This document shows, in pieces, positions 1-11,270 of a stretch of DNA of 64,000 nucleotides. Numbering within the stretch: the stretch's first letter is position 1; each line of letters begins with the position of its first letter. This DNA is from Pantoea sp. Mb-10 (GTDB lineage Bacteria > Pseudomonadota > Gammaproteobacteria > Enterobacterales > Enterobacteriaceae). The position numbers and the translations under genes are program-made. Under the pieces are notes generated by a model that did not search any database, was not told the DNA's origin, and was given only the letters and a program-made list of their open reading frames with translations. Where the stretch lies: the NCBI RefSeq assembly GCF_021272205.1, contig NZ_JAJSDX010000004.1, positions 248,001-312,000 on the forward strand, read 5' to 3'.

Positions 1-1258
1 TCGCCGTTGAGGAAGCTTCACCTCCGCCTTCGGTATTGACGTGGCTGGAGAAAAAATATTTCAGCTCAAAGATGCCACGCGGACTGTGCAAATATTTTTG
101 GGTGGTTACGCGTGAAATGGTCGATTCATGCATATCCACCGCTTGCGCGATATCCGCCAGCACCATGGGACGCATAAATTCTTCGCCCTGTTCGAAAAAC
201 GCCTGCTGTTGTTCGACAATGCAGCGAGTGACTTTCAGCAGCGTGTCATTGCGGCTTTCCAAACTTTTAATAAGCCAGCGGGCTTCTTGTAAATTACTGC
301 GAATAAACTGGTTGTCGCTGTCGCTGCGCGTTGTCCCGCCCATGGCAGCGTAGTGCTGGTTGATCTTCAAACGAGGCAGACTGTCGGCATTAAGCTCAAC
401 GGCCCAGCGCTTACCATTCTTCCGCACCAATACATCCGGGATCACATATTCCGGTTCGCTGGTGTTCACGGACTGGCCGGGACGTGGGTCAAGCGACTGA
501 ATCAGCAGCATCGCCTCTTTGAGCACATCTTCTTTGAGACGCGTCACGCGCATCAGGCTGCGAAAATCGTGGTTGGCCAGTAAATCGAGGTGTTCGCTGA
601 CGATCAAGCGTGCTTCAGTCAGCATGGGGGCATCACTGGCATACTGCGACAGCTGTACCAGCAGGCAGTCACGCAGATCGCGCGCGCCGACGCCAACCGG
701 ATCGAAGCGCTGCACGCGCTTCAGCACCGCTTCCACTTCATCAAGCGTTAACGCTTCATCGCCAATACTGTCACAAATCTCTTGTAACGTGACGGTGAGG
801 TAGCCCGTTTCGTCAATGGCATCCACGATCGAGGTCGCGATAGCGCGGTCGGTGTCGGTGAACGGCGTGAGCTCCACTTGCCACATCAGGTAATCCTGCA
901 GTGACTGGGTGGTTTCACCCTGATATATCGGCAGCTCGTCGTCCTGATAATCAGTGCCGGTGCCAGAAGGGGTGCCTGCGGTATAGATCTCATCCCACGT
1001 GGCATCGAGCGGCAGCTCATCGGGCATCTCTTTTTGTTCAAGCGCTTCCCGCGTGTCTAACGCATCACTGTCTTTATTTTCGTGCGTGTCAATCTCGTCA
1101 TGCAGATCGGTTTGTTCAAGCAGTGGATTGCTTTCCAGCGCCAGCTGGAGTTCCTGCTGAAGTTCAAGCGTAGAGAGTTGCAGCAAGCGGATTGCCTGCT
1201 GCAACTGGGGCGTCATCGCCAGCTGTTGGCTGAACCTGAGTTGCAAACCTTGCTTCAT
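1..1258 (-). CDS. rpoN: RNA polymerase sigma-54 factor (3' end beyond window)
   Basis: Sigma-54 directs RNA polymerase to -24/-12 promoters of nitrogen and stress genes and needs an AAA+ activator to open them. The start codon and about 419 codons are present; the E. coli protein has 477, so the last part, including the C-terminal RpoN box that reads the -24 element, lies outside the window. The N-terminus [19 protein letters not shown] is the glutamine-rich activator-interacting region I. An acidic region II follows (about residues 50-110), then the core-binding domain. The helix-turn-helix around [19 protein letters not shown] is visible near the truncated end. It lies just downstream of lptB on the same strand, the usual enterobacterial order. 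Confidence 0.97.
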   Translation of the reverse strand, partial: MKQGLQLRFSQQLAMTPQLQQAIRLLQLSTLELQQELQLALESNPLLEQTDLHDEIDTHENKDSDALDTREALEQKEMPDELPLDATWDEIYTAGTPSGTGTDYQDDELPIYQGETTQSLQDYLMWQVELTPFTDTDRAIATSIVDAIDETGYLTVTLQEICDSIGDEALTLDEVEAVLKRVQRFDPVGVGARDLRDCLLVQLSQYASDAPMLTEARLIVSEHLDLLANHDFRSLMRVTRLKEDVLKEAMLLIQSLDPRPGQSVNTSEPEYVIPDVLVRKNGKRWAVELNADSLPRLKINQHYAAMGGTTRSDSDNQFIRSNLQEARWLIKSLESRNDTLLKVTRCIVEQQQAFFEQGEEFMRPMVLADIAQAVDMHESTISRVTTQKYLHSPRGIFELKYFFSSHVNTEGGGEASSTA

Positions 1259-1306
1259 AATCCGGCTTGAGTATCCTAAGCAAACGTCGGGTGTGGGAAC
1301 ACCTTA

Positions 1307-2032
1307 TCAGAGTCTGAACTCTTCACCCAAATAAACCCGCTTAACCTGCTCATCTGCCAGTATTTCGTCTGGCGTGCCGTGCGCGATCAAATGGCCTTGG
1401 CTCACAATATACGCGCGCTCACACACCGCGAGGGTTTCTCGCACGTTATGGTCGGTGATCAAGACGCCAAGCCCGCTGTCGCGCAGATGTTCGATGATCT
1501 TTTTGATATCGATAACCGAAATGGGGTCGACGCCCGCAAAAGGCTCATCCAGCAGAATAAATTTGGGGTTGGCGGCCAGCGCGCGGGCAATCTCAACGCG
1601 ACGGCGTTCGCCACCTGACAGCGCTTGACCCATGCTGTCGCGCAGATGCTGAATGTGAAACTCTTCCATCAGTTCATTGGCGCGGTCTTGCCGTTGTTCT
1701 TCGGTTAAATCTTCCCGCACCTGCAGCACAGCCATTAAGTTGTCGTACACGCTCAACCGGCGGAAAATAGACGCTTCCTGCGGTAAATAACCGATTCCGC
1801 GACGCGCGCGCGCGTGCAGCGGCAGAATACTGATGTCTTCTTCATCAATAACAATGCGCCCGGCATCGCGCGGCACAATGCCTACCACCATGTAAAAGGT
1901 GGTGGTTTTACCCGCCCCGTTTGGACCGAGCAGCCCGACAATCTCACCGGATTTGACCTGCAGGCTCACATCCTCAACTACGCGGCGACCTTTGTAGGCT
2001 TTTGCCAGGTTTTCAGCGATTAAAGTGGCCAT
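1307..2032 (-). CDS. lptB: LPS export ABC transporter ATP-binding protein LptB
   Basis: Cytoplasmic ATPase of the LptB2FG complex, which extracts lipopolysaccharide from the inner membrane and pushes it along the LptC-LptA bridge. At 241 aa it has the normal length. Walker [10 protein letters not shown] is at residues 36-44, the Q-loop glutamine near 84, the signature LSGGE at 137-141, Walker B LLDEP at 159-163 and the switch histidine near 193. The gene follows lptA by 5 bp. Its membrane partners lptF and lptG are in this same window, near 56-58 kb. Confidence 0.98.
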   Translation of the reverse strand: MATLIAENLAKAYKGRRVVEDVSLQVKSGEIVGLLGPNGAGKTTTFYMVVGIVPRDAGRIVIDEEDISILPLHARARRGIGYLPQEASIFRRLSVYDNLMAVLQVREDLTEEQRQDRANELMEEFHIQHLRDSMGQALSGGERRRVEIARALAANPKFILLDEPFAGVDPISVIDIKKIIEHLRDSGLGVLITDHNVRETLAVCERAYIVSQGHLIAHGTPDEILADEQVKRVYLGEEFRL

Positions 2033-2037
2033 AGCTA

Positions 2038-2592
2038 TCAGTTACTCTTTTTGGAGGGCGTAGATGAACCGTTTTTATCCTGCAACTGCGATGGAACCAG
2101 CACCGTGGTCACGCGCTTGCTTTCGCCTTGACTATACGCCTGCATTTTCTGCTCTTTCACCAAATAGGTGATGCGATCGCCTTTGATGTTGCTGTCCAAC
2201 TGCTGGATATAAGCGTTACCGGTCAGCTCAACGAAATCGTTCGCCAGTTCATAATGCAGTTTAGAAGCATGGCCTTCTACGGGTTTGCCGCTGTCCTGCA
2301 TCTGATAGAACGTGGCGGGCGCACCGTAGGCGTCAACGATGGTTTTTTTGCTGTCGCCGCCTGGACGCGTAACCACGACTTTGTCTGCGGTTATCTTGAT
2401 CGATCCCTGCGTGACAATCACGTTGCCGGTGAACGTGGCGACGTTGCCCTGCAGATCCAGCGCCTGATTGGTCGAATCGATATTGACCGGCTTATCGGAA
2501 TCGCCCGTGAGCGCTAACGCAGGCAGGCTCGCCGCCAGTAAGCCGCTTACCAGTAACAACTTAAGGCTGTTTTTGTTCATTTTGGATTTCAT
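2038..2592 (-). CDS. lptA: LPS transport periplasmic protein LptA
   Basis: Periplasmic beta-jellyroll protein that polymerises into the bridge carrying LPS between LptC and LptD. I chose the start [11 protein letters not shown] (184 aa), which matches the E. coli family start; a longer reading upstream adds 11 residues that are not part of the family. A signal peptide runs to about residue 27, ending in LPALA before LTGDSDKP. The OstA-type core contains [12 protein letters not shown] and [12 protein letters not shown]. The start lies inside the end of lptC (32-bp overlap), so the two are probably translationally coupled. Confidence 0.96.
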   Translation of the reverse strand: MKSKMNKNSLKLLLVSGLLAASLPALALTGDSDKPVNIDSTNQALDLQGNVATFTGNVIVTQGSIKITADKVVVTRPGGDSKKTIVDAYGAPATFYQMQDSGKPVEGHASKLHYELANDFVELTGNAYIQQLDSNIKGDRITYLVKEQKMQAYSQGESKRVTTVLVPSQLQDKNGSSTPSKKSN

Positions 2593-3139
2593 AGGAAGTT
2601 TTGACCTTTTCAAGCAGCTCAGCATTTTTTGTCCGTAAGTTGCCGCGCATTTTCATGCCAGTGGAATTGAAACTGCGGCCAAAAAGGGTGACCTGATCGT
2701 CAGACGTCACATCTTGTGTGACCAAATTGACCTGAGCGTTATCAGTGAGAATGCGCTCAAGCTGTGAATCTTGAGTCAGCGTATTCACTTGAACGTTACC
2801 GTACAAATAGAGCATACGGTCGTTGGTGAGTTTCGCTTTATCGGCCCGCACTGACCATGTCGGTACCTTGTTTTCGTCGTAGGTGGTCATGACCGGATGA
2901 TCAAACCAGCTTACCTGTTCGGCAGAAAAATAGGTCACTTTATCCGAGATAAGCTTATAGGCCAGCGCGCCCGTTGGGTTGTACACCACCGTATTGGATT
3001 GTTCGCTGGTATAGGTTGGTTCCTGATCGTTGGTGTTAACAGGAAGCTTTGTGTCATCCTGGTTGGTGAGATTCCAGCCAATCAGCACTAGTGCGATCAA
3101 GCCCAGAATCAGCGTTATCCAACGCCTGCTCTTACTCAT
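2561..3139 (-). CDS. lptC: LPS export system protein LptC
   Basis: Bitopic inner-membrane protein that receives LPS from LptFG and hands it to LptA. It has 192 aa (E. coli 191). One N-terminal membrane segment (about residues 7-25, WITLILGLIALVLIGWNL) is followed by a periplasmic beta-jellyroll. The motifs LAYKLISDKVTYFS and GRSFNSTGMKMRGNLR match the family. It overlaps kdsC by 4 bp upstream and lptA by 32 bp downstream, the conserved operon layout. Confidence 0.97.
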   Translation of the reverse strand: MSKSRRWITLILGLIALVLIGWNLTNQDDTKLPVNTNDQEPTYTSEQSNTVVYNPTGALAYKLISDKVTYFSAEQVSWFDHPVMTTYDENKVPTWSVRADKAKLTNDRMLYLYGNVQVNTLTQDSQLERILTDNAQVNLVTQDVTSDDQVTLFGRSFNSTGMKMRGNLRTKNAELLEKVKTSYEIQNEQKQP

Positions 3140-3702
3140 ACTGATTGCCCTTTGGCATCCTCAAATTTATTCTGCGCGATCAAAATGAGATCGCACAGCT
3201 CACGAACGGCGCCGCGTCCGCCAGCGATGCGGGTGACATAATGCGCGCGCGTCAGTAACACGGGGTGAGCATCGGCAACGGCCACGCTGAGTCCAGACTG
3301 CGCCATCACCGGCCAGTCAATCAAGTCATCACCAATATAGGCTACCTGATCGGCAGACAGAGACAGTTTATCCAAGAGTTCGCGCCAGGCCAAAAGCTTA
3401 TCTGACTGCCCTTGGTAAAGATGCGTAATGCCCAGCGTTTCACAGCGATCTTCCAGCAATTTTGCTTTGCGGCCGGTAATAATAGCGACTTCGGTGCCAG
3501 AGGTCAGCAAACAGCGGATGCCGTAGCCGTCACGTACATTGAACGCTTTCAGCTCTTCGCCGCTGTTGCCCATGTAGATTAACCCGTCCGACATCACGCC
3601 ATCGACGTCACAAATCAGCAGACGTATCCTGGCTGCGCGCGCCATCACATCGGCGTGGACCGGGCCGTAGCAGGTGTCAACCATGGCTGTATCAGCACTC
3701 AT
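3136..3702 (-). CDS. kdsC: 3-deoxy-D-manno-octulosonate 8-phosphate phosphatase KdsC
   Basis: Cytoplasmic HAD-superfamily phosphatase that removes phosphate from Kdo-8-phosphate, giving Kdo for the LPS inner core. It has 188 aa, the same as E. coli. The HAD nucleophile motif is DVDG at residues 32-35 (first Asp is the nucleophile), and motif III/IV appears as AYIGDDLIDWPVM. There is no cap domain, as expected for the tetrameric C0 type. It sits between kdsD, two steps earlier in the same pathway, and lptC. Confidence 0.98.
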   Translation of the reverse strand: MSADTAMVDTCYGPVHADVMARAARIRLLICDVDGVMSDGLIYMGNSGEELKAFNVRDGYGIRCLLTSGTEVAIITGRKAKLLEDRCETLGITHLYQGQSDKLLAWRELLDKLSLSADQVAYIGDDLIDWPVMAQSGLSVAVADAHPVLLTRAHYVTRIAGGRGAVRELCDLILIAQNKFEDAKGQSV

Positions 3703-3715
3703 TTTTCGTTCCTGT

Positions 3716-4696
3716 TCAGACTACGCCAGCGCGCAGCATGTCATGCATATGTACCACACCCAGCAGGCGCTCGTCATCGGCCACCAGTAAAGCAGTAATG
3801 TTTTTGTTTTGCATAAGATTAAGCGCGTCAACTGCCAGCGTATTTGGGCGAACCCGAATGCCACCACGCGTCATTACGTCCTGAATTTTTGCTGCTTGAA
3901 AATCGATGCCCATATCAAAAATGCGGCGTAAGTCACCGTCGGTGAAAATGCCTTCAATTTTCATTGAATCATCTACAATCACCGTCAGGCCAAGATTCTT
4001 ACGGGTGATCTCCAGCAGCGCATCGCGCAACGACGCGTCACGGCTCACGCGGGGAATCTCATCACCGCTGTGCATGATATCGCTGACGTGCAGCAGCAGC
4101 TTACGGCCTAGCGCGCCGCCAGGGTGGGATAAGGCAAAATCTTCCTGCGTAAAGCCGCGCGCTTCCAACAGCGCCACAGCCAGCGCGTCGCCCATCACCA
4201 ACGTCGCGGTGGTGCTAGAGGTGGGTGCCAGTCCTAATGGGCAGGCCTCTTGCGGCACTTTTACGCACAGGTGAATATCGGCTGCGCGTCCCATGGCGCT
4301 CTCGGGTCGGCTCGTGAGACAAATGAGCGTGATATGCTGGCGCTTCAACACCGGAATCAGCGCCAGGATCTCATTGGACTCGCCGCTATTAGAGATGGCA
4401 ATCACCACATCGTCACGGCTTACCATGCCGAGATCGCCGTGGCTCGCTTCTCCAGGATGCACAAAGAAAGCCGGCGTGCCGGTACTGGCAAATGTCGCGG
4501 CCATCTTGGCGCCGATATGTCCCGATTTACCCATGCCCATTACCACCACTTTCCCACGGCAGGCGAGAATGGTCTCGCACGCCCGGCTGAAGTCGGCGTT
4601 AATGTACTGATCAAGCTGCTCCAGGCCTTCACGCTCTATTCGCAGCACCGCTTTTCCGGCCTGCTGATAATCGAAATCCGATTGCTGAGATGACAT
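3716..4696 (-). CDS. kdsD: D-arabinose 5-phosphate isomerase KdsD
   Basis: Interconverts ribulose-5-phosphate and arabinose-5-phosphate, the first committed step to Kdo. It has 326 aa (E. coli 328). The N-terminal SIS domain (about residues 40-180) contains GKSGHIGAKMAATFASTGTP and the loop ISNSGESNEI. Two CBS domains follow (about 205-326). A paralogue, GutQ, exists in many enterobacteria, but the position between yrbG and kdsC identifies this copy as KdsD. Confidence 0.97.
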   Translation of the reverse strand: MSSQQSDFDYQQAGKAVLRIEREGLEQLDQYINADFSRACETILACRGKVVVMGMGKSGHIGAKMAATFASTGTPAFFVHPGEASHGDLGMVSRDDVVIAISNSGESNEILALIPVLKRQHITLICLTSRPESAMGRAADIHLCVKVPQEACPLGLAPTSSTTATLVMGDALAVALLEARGFTQEDFALSHPGGALGRKLLLHVSDIMHSGDEIPRVSRDASLRDALLEITRKNLGLTVIVDDSMKIEGIFTDGDLRRIFDMGIDFQAAKIQDVMTRGGIRVRPNTLAVDALNLMQNKNITALLVADDERLLGVVHMHDMLRAGVV

Positions 4697-4709
4697 GGTT
4701 ACTCTGTCC

Positions 4710-5693
4710 TTAATAACTGGCGATAAATGCGGGGCTAAACCACAGCCACAGCACCCACAGGATAAATCCGCTCACGAGCAGCGTGCCTGCCGTCCGGCCA
4801 ATACGCCGTTTGCGTAACAGGCAAAGCAGGGCGAATAAAACACTTACGCCCAACATCACCCAGTAATCGCGCGCAAACGCGTGCGGATCGACACTGCCGG
4901 GATGGAGCAGGGCGGGCAGGCCGAGCACAATGGCTAAATTAAAGATATTCGCGCCAATCAGGTTACCAATGGCGATATCATCTTCCCCCTTAAGCGCGCC
5001 CGCCACTACCGTGGCGAGCTCTGGCAGGCTGGTCCCCACGGAAATCAGCGTCAGGCCCATCACTAACTCACTGACGCCAAAATAGTCAGCAAACACGGTG
5101 GCATTGTCGATCACCATACGCGTCGACATAGGGAGAATAATCAGCGCGACGGCCAGCCAGAGAAAGGCAACGGTATTGCCGGTTTCATCGCGCGGCAGTT
5201 CGGCCAGCTGTTCACGGGTCAGCGTATCGTTGTTGTCACGCTCCGCGCGCCGCGCGATGCGAATCACTGCAAACAGGTAGGTAAGCGCAATGAAAAGCAG
5301 CGCAACGCCGTCAAGCCGACTAAGGTGATTATCGAACAGCATGATACCGCTCAGCAGTGAAATCAGCAGCATTAACGGCAATTCGCGGCGTATCAAATTG
5401 GAGTGCAGCGTGAGCGGATGCAGCAGCGCTGCGCTGCCCAAAATTAAGAGTATGTTGGTGATGTTCGAGCCCAAGGCGGTGCCGACGGCGAGATCCATCT
5501 GACCATGCTGTGCGGCCGAAAACGACACGATCAGTTCGGGTAACGAGGTACCGATGCTGACCACTGTCATGCCGATGATCAATGGCGGAATACCAAAAGA
5601 TCGACACAGGATTGCGGCACTGAATACCAGACGGTCAGCACCGTACGCCAGTAACAGCAATCCGATAAACAGCAGGGCAGTGGCTACGAACAT
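4710..5693 (-). CDS. yrbG: Calcium/sodium antiporter family protein YrbG
   Basis: Inner-membrane member of the Ca2+:cation antiporter (CaCA) family, 327 aa, almost entirely hydrophobic with about ten membrane segments. The duplicated alpha repeats are visible as VSIGTSLPELIVSFSAA and ISVGTSLPELATVVAG, each with GTSLPEL and a following GxNI/GANIFN element. The transported ions in this species are not shown by the sequence. It is the first gene of the yrbG-kdsD-kdsC-lptCAB run and is divergent from mlaF. Confidence 0.95.
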   Translation of the reverse strand: MFVATALLFIGLLLLAYGADRLVFSAAILCRSFGIPPLIIGMTVVSIGTSLPELIVSFSAAQHGQMDLAVGTALGSNITNILLILGSAALLHPLTLHSNLIRRELPLMLLISLLSGIMLFDNHLSRLDGVALLFIALTYLFAVIRIARRAERDNNDTLTREQLAELPRDETGNTVAFLWLAVALIILPMSTRMVIDNATVFADYFGVSELVMGLTLISVGTSLPELATVVAGALKGEDDIAIGNLIGANIFNLAIVLGLPALLHPGSVDPHAFARDYWVMLGVSVLFALLCLLRKRRIGRTAGTLLVSGFILWVLWLWFSPAFIASY

Positions 5694-5919
5694 GAAAAAT
5701 CCTTGATGGATAGAGTGTCGGCGAACCTTGTCCGACAGGGAAAAGCATTACGCGCGCGAAACAGGCGCTGATTTTGAACGTCTGAGCGGCAAAAGTAAAT
5801 TTTAAGGCCGTTTTCGCCACATCATCAGGGTAAGTTTCTGTAAAACTATCGTGCATTGCGGGCTAACGAGCTACCATCCCCGACGTCATTCGCGCCCGAT
5901 TCGCAAAACAGAGGTAGAA

Positions 5920-6735
5920 ATGGTTCAACAACAAACGAATCTGGTGGAGGTTCGTGGCGTCAGCTTCACGCGCGGAGACCGCACCATTTTCGACGATATT
6001 TCTCTTACCGTACCGGAAGGTAAAGTTACGGCCATTATGGGCCCTTCCGGCATCGGCAAAACCACGCTGCTGCGCCTGATTGGCGGGCAGCTTCAGCCGG
6101 ATAAAGGTGAAATCTGGTTTCGTGACCAGAATATTCCCACGCTTTCCCGCGGTAAGTTATACGAAGCGCGAAAAAAGATGAGCATGCTGTTCCAGTCAGG
6201 CGCCTTGTTTACCGATCTCAATGTGTTCGATAACGTGGCATGGCCGCTGCGTGAGCATACCCAACTGCCGCCTGCGCTGCTGCACAGTACCGTGATGATG
6301 AAACTGGAAGCGGTGGGTTTACGCGGGGCAGCTAAACTTATGCCAGCTGAATTGTCGGGAGGCATGGCGCGCCGCGCTGCGCTCGCCCGCGCCATTGCGC
6401 TGGAGCCCGACCTGATTATGTTTGATGAGCCGTTTGTGGGCCAAGATCCCATTACCATGGGCGTACTGGTAAAACTCATTGATGAGCTCAATCATTCGTT
6501 GGGCGTGACCTGCATTGTGGTTTCACACGACGTGCCAGAGGTCTTGAGCATTGCCGATCATGCCTATATTGTTGCCGGACAAAAAATTATTGCGCAAGGT
6601 AGCGCGCCAGCGCTTCGGGAAAATCCCGACCCGCGCGTGCGCCAGTTTATTGAGGGTCATGCGGACGGCCCCGTGCCGTTCCGCTTTGCCGCCGGGGATT
6701 ATCTCAGCGATCTGACCCGTACAGGGAGAACCTAG
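5920..6735 (+). CDS. mlaF: Phospholipid transport ATP-binding protein MlaF
   Basis: ATPase of the inner-membrane MlaFEDB complex, which moves phospholipids between inner and outer membranes to keep the outer leaflet asymmetric. The ATG preceded by GAGGTAG was chosen (271 aa), giving [16 protein letters not shown] as in the family; an upstream in-frame start would add about 23 unrelated residues. Walker A GPSGIGKT is at 41-48, the signature LSGGMARR from 145, Walker B LIMFDEP near 170, and the H-loop SHDVPEV follows. It is the first gene of mlaFEDCB. Confidence 0.97.
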   Translation: MVQQQTNLVEVRGVSFTRGDRTIFDDISLTVPEGKVTAIMGPSGIGKTTLLRLIGGQLQPDKGEIWFRDQNIPTLSRGKLYEARKKMSMLFQSGALFTDLNVFDNVAWPLREHTQLPPALLHSTVMMKLEAVGLRGAAKLMPAELSGGMARRAALARAIALEPDLIMFDEPFVGQDPITMGVLVKLIDELNHSLGVTCIVVSHDVPEVLSIADHAYIVAGQKIIAQGSAPALRENPDPRVRQFIEGHADGPVPFRFAAGDYLSDLTRTGRT

Positions 6736-6739
6736 GCTG

Positions 6740-7522
6740 ATGTTGTTAAACGCGCTGGCGTCTCTGGGGCGTCAGGGGATCAATACCTGCGCCGCCTTTG
6801 GACGCGCAGGTCTTATGTTGTTTCATGCGCTGGTAGGCAAACCGGCGTTCCGCCGACATGCGCCGCTGCTTATTAAGCAGCTCTACAGCGTGGGCGTACT
6901 CTCACTGTTAATCATTGTGGTTTCCGGCCTGTTCATTGGCATGGTGCTAGGCTTGCAGGGCTATTTGGTCCTTACCACCTACAATGCGGAAACCAGTCTC
7001 GGCATGCTGGTTGCCCTTTCGCTGCTGCGTGAATTGGGACCGGTTGTGACGGCGCTGCTGTTTGCCGGACGCGCCGGTTCGGCGCTCACGGCCGAAATTG
7101 GTTTGATGAAAGCCACGGAGCAGCTCTCCAGCATGGAAATGATGGCGGTTGATCCTTTACGTCGCGTGGTATCGCCGCGCTTTTGGGCCGGCTTTATTAG
7201 CATGCCATTGCTGGCGCTGATCTTTACCGCGGTAGGTGTGGCGGGCGGCGCGCTGGTGGGTGTGGGCTGGAAAGGCATTGATTCTGGCTTTTTCTGGTCC
7301 GCCATGCAGAACGCCGTGGATTTTCGCACTGACGTGCTTAACTGCGTGATCAAGAGTGCGGTGTTTGCCGTGACCGTAACCTGGATTGCGCTTTTCAACG
7401 GCTACGACGCCACGCCGACTTCAGAAGGGATTAGCCGTGCGACGACGCGTACTGTCGTGCACGCTTCACTGGCGGTACTCGGTTTGGATTTTGTGCTCAC
7501 AGCACTGATGTTTGGGAATTGA
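6740..7522 (+). CDS. mlaE: Phospholipid transport permease MlaE
   Basis: Inner-membrane permease subunit of the MlaFEDB lipid transporter. It has 260 aa, the family length, with an N-terminal amphipathic helix and about five membrane segments. The MlaE/DUF140 signature is clear: [20 protein letters not shown] followed by [12 protein letters not shown]. It starts 4 bp after mlaF and is followed by mlaD 4 bp later, so the genes are read as one unit. Confidence 0.97.
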   Translation: MLLNALASLGRQGINTCAAFGRAGLMLFHALVGKPAFRRHAPLLIKQLYSVGVLSLLIIVVSGLFIGMVLGLQGYLVLTTYNAETSLGMLVALSLLRELGPVVTALLFAGRAGSALTAEIGLMKATEQLSSMEMMAVDPLRRVVSPRFWAGFISMPLLALIFTAVGVAGGALVGVGWKGIDSGFFWSAMQNAVDFRTDVLNCVIKSAVFAVTVTWIALFNGYDATPTSEGISRATTRTVVHASLAVLGLDFVLTALMFGN

Positions 7523-7526
7523 TGCA

Positions 7527-8060
7527 ATGCAAAGCAAGAAAAACGAAATCTGGGTAGGGGTATTCATGCTGGCGGCGTTGATTGCGCTGCTGTTCCTTGC
7601 TCTGCGCGTGGCCGATCTTAAAACGCTCGGCACCGAACCCACCTGGAAGCTGTACGCCACCTTCGACAATATCGGCGGGTTAAAAATCAGTTCGCCGGTC
7701 AAAATTGGCGGTGTGCTTATTGGCCGCGTCACCGATATTTCGCTGGATGAGAAAACGCTGTCACCGCGTGTCACAATGGCGATCAGCGATCGGTACGCGG
7801 ATAAAATTCCGGATACCAGCTCGCTGGCCATACGTACGCAAGGCCTGCTCGGCGAACAGTTTTTGGCGTTGAATTTAGGCTTTGACGATCCTGAGCTGGG
7901 CTCCGCTATGTTGAAAGATGGCGGAACGCTGCGCGACACCAAATCGGCGCTGGTGCTGGAGGATCTCATTGGACAGTTCCTTTACAAGAGCGGCGACAAC
8001 AAAAACGACGCTCAGAAACAGGGTGCCGAGAGCGCGCCTGCCCCTGCTGCAACGGAATAA
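7527..8060 (+). CDS. mlaD: Phospholipid-binding MCE protein MlaD
   Basis: Inner-membrane-anchored MCE protein whose hexameric ring passes lipid between MlaE and periplasmic MlaC. The start MQSKKNEIWVG (177 aa) matches the family; a slightly longer reading would overlap mlaE. One membrane segment occupies about residues 8-26, and the MCE domain about 40-115 (YATFDNIGGLKISSPVKIGG). The C-terminal helix LEDLIGQFLY is retained, followed by an Ala/Pro-rich tail shorter than in E. coli. Confidence 0.96.
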   Translation: MQSKKNEIWVGVFMLAALIALLFLALRVADLKTLGTEPTWKLYATFDNIGGLKISSPVKIGGVLIGRVTDISLDEKTLSPRVTMAISDRYADKIPDTSSLAIRTQGLLGEQFLALNLGFDDPELGSAMLKDGGTLRDTKSALVLEDLIGQFLYKSGDNKNDAQKQGAESAPAPAATE

Positions 8061-8079
8061 CTCAGAGAGGTAAAACACG

Positions 8080-8712
8080 ATGTTTAAACGCTTACTGATG
8101 GTTGCCATGCTGGCGATTGTACCGCTGGCGGCTAACGCGGCTGACCAAAGCGATCCGTATAAGCTCATGAACGAGGCGGCGGAAAAAACCTTCACGCGCC
8201 TGAAAAATGAGCAACCAAAAATCAAGCAAGATCCTAACTATCTGCGTCAAATCGTGCGCCAGGAACTGCTGCCGTACGTGCAGATCAAATATGCTGGCGC
8301 CTTAGTTTTAGGCCGTTATTATCGCGATGCCACGCCAGCACAGCGTGAAGCCTACTTTAGCGCCTTTGGTGATTACCTTGCGCAAGCCTATGGTCAGGCG
8401 CTGGCACTTTACCACGGCCAAACATACCAAATTCAGCCGGCGCAGCCGCTGGGTGATGCCAAAATCGTTGCCATTCGCGTCACGATTGTGGATCCCAATG
8501 GCCGTCCGCCGGTTCGCCTCGACTTCCAGTGGCGTAAAAATACCCAAACTGGTAACTGGCAGGCGTATGACATGATCGCTGAAGGGATCAGTATGATCAC
8601 CACCAAGCAGAATGAGTGGAGCGATCTGCTGCGCACCAAAGGCATTGATGGCTTGACGGCCCAGCTTAAAACCTATGCCGCCCAGCCCATTTCTCTGGAT
8701 AAACAGCAATAA
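8080..8712 (+). CDS. mlaC: Periplasmic phospholipid-binding protein MlaC
   Basis: Soluble carrier that ferries phospholipid between the outer-membrane MlaA-porin complex and MlaFEDB. It has 210 aa with a signal peptide of about 20 residues ending ANA before ADQSDPY. The Tol-Tol-Ttg2 domain follows, with [20 protein letters not shown] and the C-terminal [18 protein letters not shown]. Its stop codon overlaps the mlaB start (TAATG). Confidence 0.97.
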   Translation: MFKRLLMVAMLAIVPLAANAADQSDPYKLMNEAAEKTFTRLKNEQPKIKQDPNYLRQIVRQELLPYVQIKYAGALVLGRYYRDATPAQREAYFSAFGDYLAQAYGQALALYHGQTYQIQPAQPLGDAKIVAIRVTIVDPNGRPPVRLDFQWRKNTQTGNWQAYDMIAEGISMITTKQNEWSDLLRTKGIDGLTAQLKTYAAQPISLDKQQ

Positions 8713-9017
8713 TGAGTGAACCGTTACGCTGGCAGCGAACGGCCGGCACGCTAACGCTCAGCGGCAAGCTGGATCGCGATACGCTGCGGTTATTATGGGA
8801 GCAGCGGGAAACGGTCATGGCGGAAGTGGCGACTATTGATGTTTCTGCGCTTGAACGCGTTGACACATCAGGCTTGGCGCTGCTGGTGCATCTGCGTGAG
8901 ATTGCTCGCGCTCAAGGACACACGCCGCTATTCAGCGGCGTCACTGACAAACTGCACTCGTTGATCACACTGTATAACCTCCAGCAGATTATTGTTTCTG
9001 CTGAAAAAAGCGCCTGA
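8712..9017 (+). CDS. mlaB: STAS-domain protein MlaB
   Basis: Small cytoplasmic STAS-domain subunit that binds MlaF and is needed for stability and activity of the MlaFEDB ATPase. It has 101 aa. The STAS core VSALERVDTSGLALLVHL includes the conserved threonine-serine pair of the family. The start overlaps the mlaC stop by one base, indicating translational coupling. A strong terminator follows, so this ends the operon. Confidence 0.95.
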   Translation: MSEPLRWQRTAGTLTLSGKLDRDTLRLLWEQRETVMAEVATIDVSALERVDTSGLALLVHLREIARAQGHTPLFSGVTDKLHSLITLYNLQQIIVSAEKSA

Positions 9018-9034
9018 TCGCAGGAAGCCATCTG

Positions 9035-9064
9035 AAAGCCCCTGATTGATTCAGGGGCTTTTGC
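9035..9064 (+). terminator. Rho-independent terminator after mlaB
   Basis: Inverted repeat AAAGCCCCTGA / TCAGGGGCTTT with a short ATT-rich loop, running into TTTT. It closes the mlaFEDCB operon before ibaG. Confidence 0.88.
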
Positions 9065-9131
9065 ATATTTAAGAGTCAGGCGCTTTCCTCTAAGATATCC
9101 GCCTTATTATTATCAAGTGAAGTGACGAGCA

Positions 9132-9389
9132 ATGGAAAATAGTGAAGTTCAAGCGGTACTCATGCAGGCGTTGCCACTCGAAGAAGTCCACGTCATCAGC
9201 AACGACGGTAGCCATTTTCAGGTGATCGCCGTGGGTGACATGTTCGGCGAACTGAGCCGCGTTAAAAAACAGCAGGCTGTATACGCGCCGCTGATGGAAT
9301 ACATTGCGGATAACCGCATTCACGCGGTTTCCATTAAAACTTACACCCCCGCCGAATGGGCGCGCGACCGTAAACTCAACGGTTTTTAA
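9132..9389 (+). CDS. ibaG: BolA-family acid-stress protein IbaG
   Basis: Small BolA/IbaG-family protein (85 aa) that partners monothiol glutaredoxins in Fe-S cluster handling and is linked to acid stress in E. coli. The core [22 protein letters not shown] carries the family helix-turn-helix-like fold. The Cys/His pair that binds the cluster with a glutaredoxin is represented by the C-terminal histidine in [13 protein letters not shown]. The gene order ibaG-murA is the standard one. Confidence 0.95.
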   Translation: MENSEVQAVLMQALPLEEVHVISNDGSHFQVIAVGDMFGELSRVKKQQAVYAPLMEYIADNRIHAVSIKTYTPAEWARDRKLNGF

Positions 9390-9419
9390 GCGCCTGACAG
9401 GCCGTTTTTTGATTCATAA

Positions 9420-10694
<1,275 letters not shown>

Positions 10695-10712
10695 CCGGCA
10701 CGTTTATGCAGC

Positions 10713-10748
10713 AAAAACCAGCCCCGGCGACGCGGCTGGTTTTTTTTT
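10713..10748 (+). terminator. Rho-independent terminator after murA
   Basis: AAAACCAGCC pairs with GGCTGGTTTT across a GC-rich loop, followed by a run of eight T. It lies between the convergent murA and sfsB and may serve both. Confidence 0.88.
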
Positions 10749-10754
10749 CGATCT

Positions 10755-11039
10755 TTAAAGCTTGCGGCGATCGTTGCCCGATCGAATGCGCCTTTTGCGA
10801 TCCAGTAACGTCTGCGTCACGGGATCGTAGTAGCGGCTTGGCCAGATCTCCGACGGATGCACATTGATCGCATTGGCAATAAGCCACTCGCCTTTGGGCC
10901 ACGGGCGGGACAGAGCGTTGGCCAACGTGGAAGAACTCAGGCCCGATTTGCGCGAGAGTGCTGCCAGCGTTGTTCCTCTTTTACGTAGTGCGGCAATAAT
11001 ATCTGCGGTATGCCAATCTTGCTTTCTCTCGTCTAACAC
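10755..11039 (-). CDS. sfsB: Ner-like DNA-binding regulator SfsB/Nlp
   Basis: Small DNA-binding protein (94 aa) related to phage Ner repressors; in E. coli SfsB (Nlp) affects maltose-gene expression. The helix-turn-helix is LAALSRKSGLSSSTLANALS, followed by the strongly conserved RPWPKGEWLIA and the IWPSRYYDP segment. The lambda-like Ner fold and the neighbourhood (murA - sfsB - ispB) match E. coli. Its target genes in this organism cannot be read from the window. Confidence 0.92.
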   Translation of the reverse strand: MLDERKQDWHTADIIAALRKRGTTLAALSRKSGLSSSTLANALSRPWPKGEWLIANAINVHPSEIWPSRYYDPVTQTLLDRKRRIRSGNDRRKL

Positions 11040-11270
11040 GTGCTCTCCTTGTCTGTGTTATTGCGTCTGCGCCGGGGCGACTGCCGGGCTGTGTTAATTG
11101 GAAAAAACAGAAGGTTTATAGCAAATAACTTCCATAAGTTTCCAGTAATTGTTTTGTGGTGACGCATTTTTGCGTATCATTTCGCAAAAGTTATGCAAGC
11201 AGTGCTAAGACGGGAAAAGACGAAAGGGGAGAGAGGCTAACGAGGCCGGAAGGCCCCGTTACGGTATCCA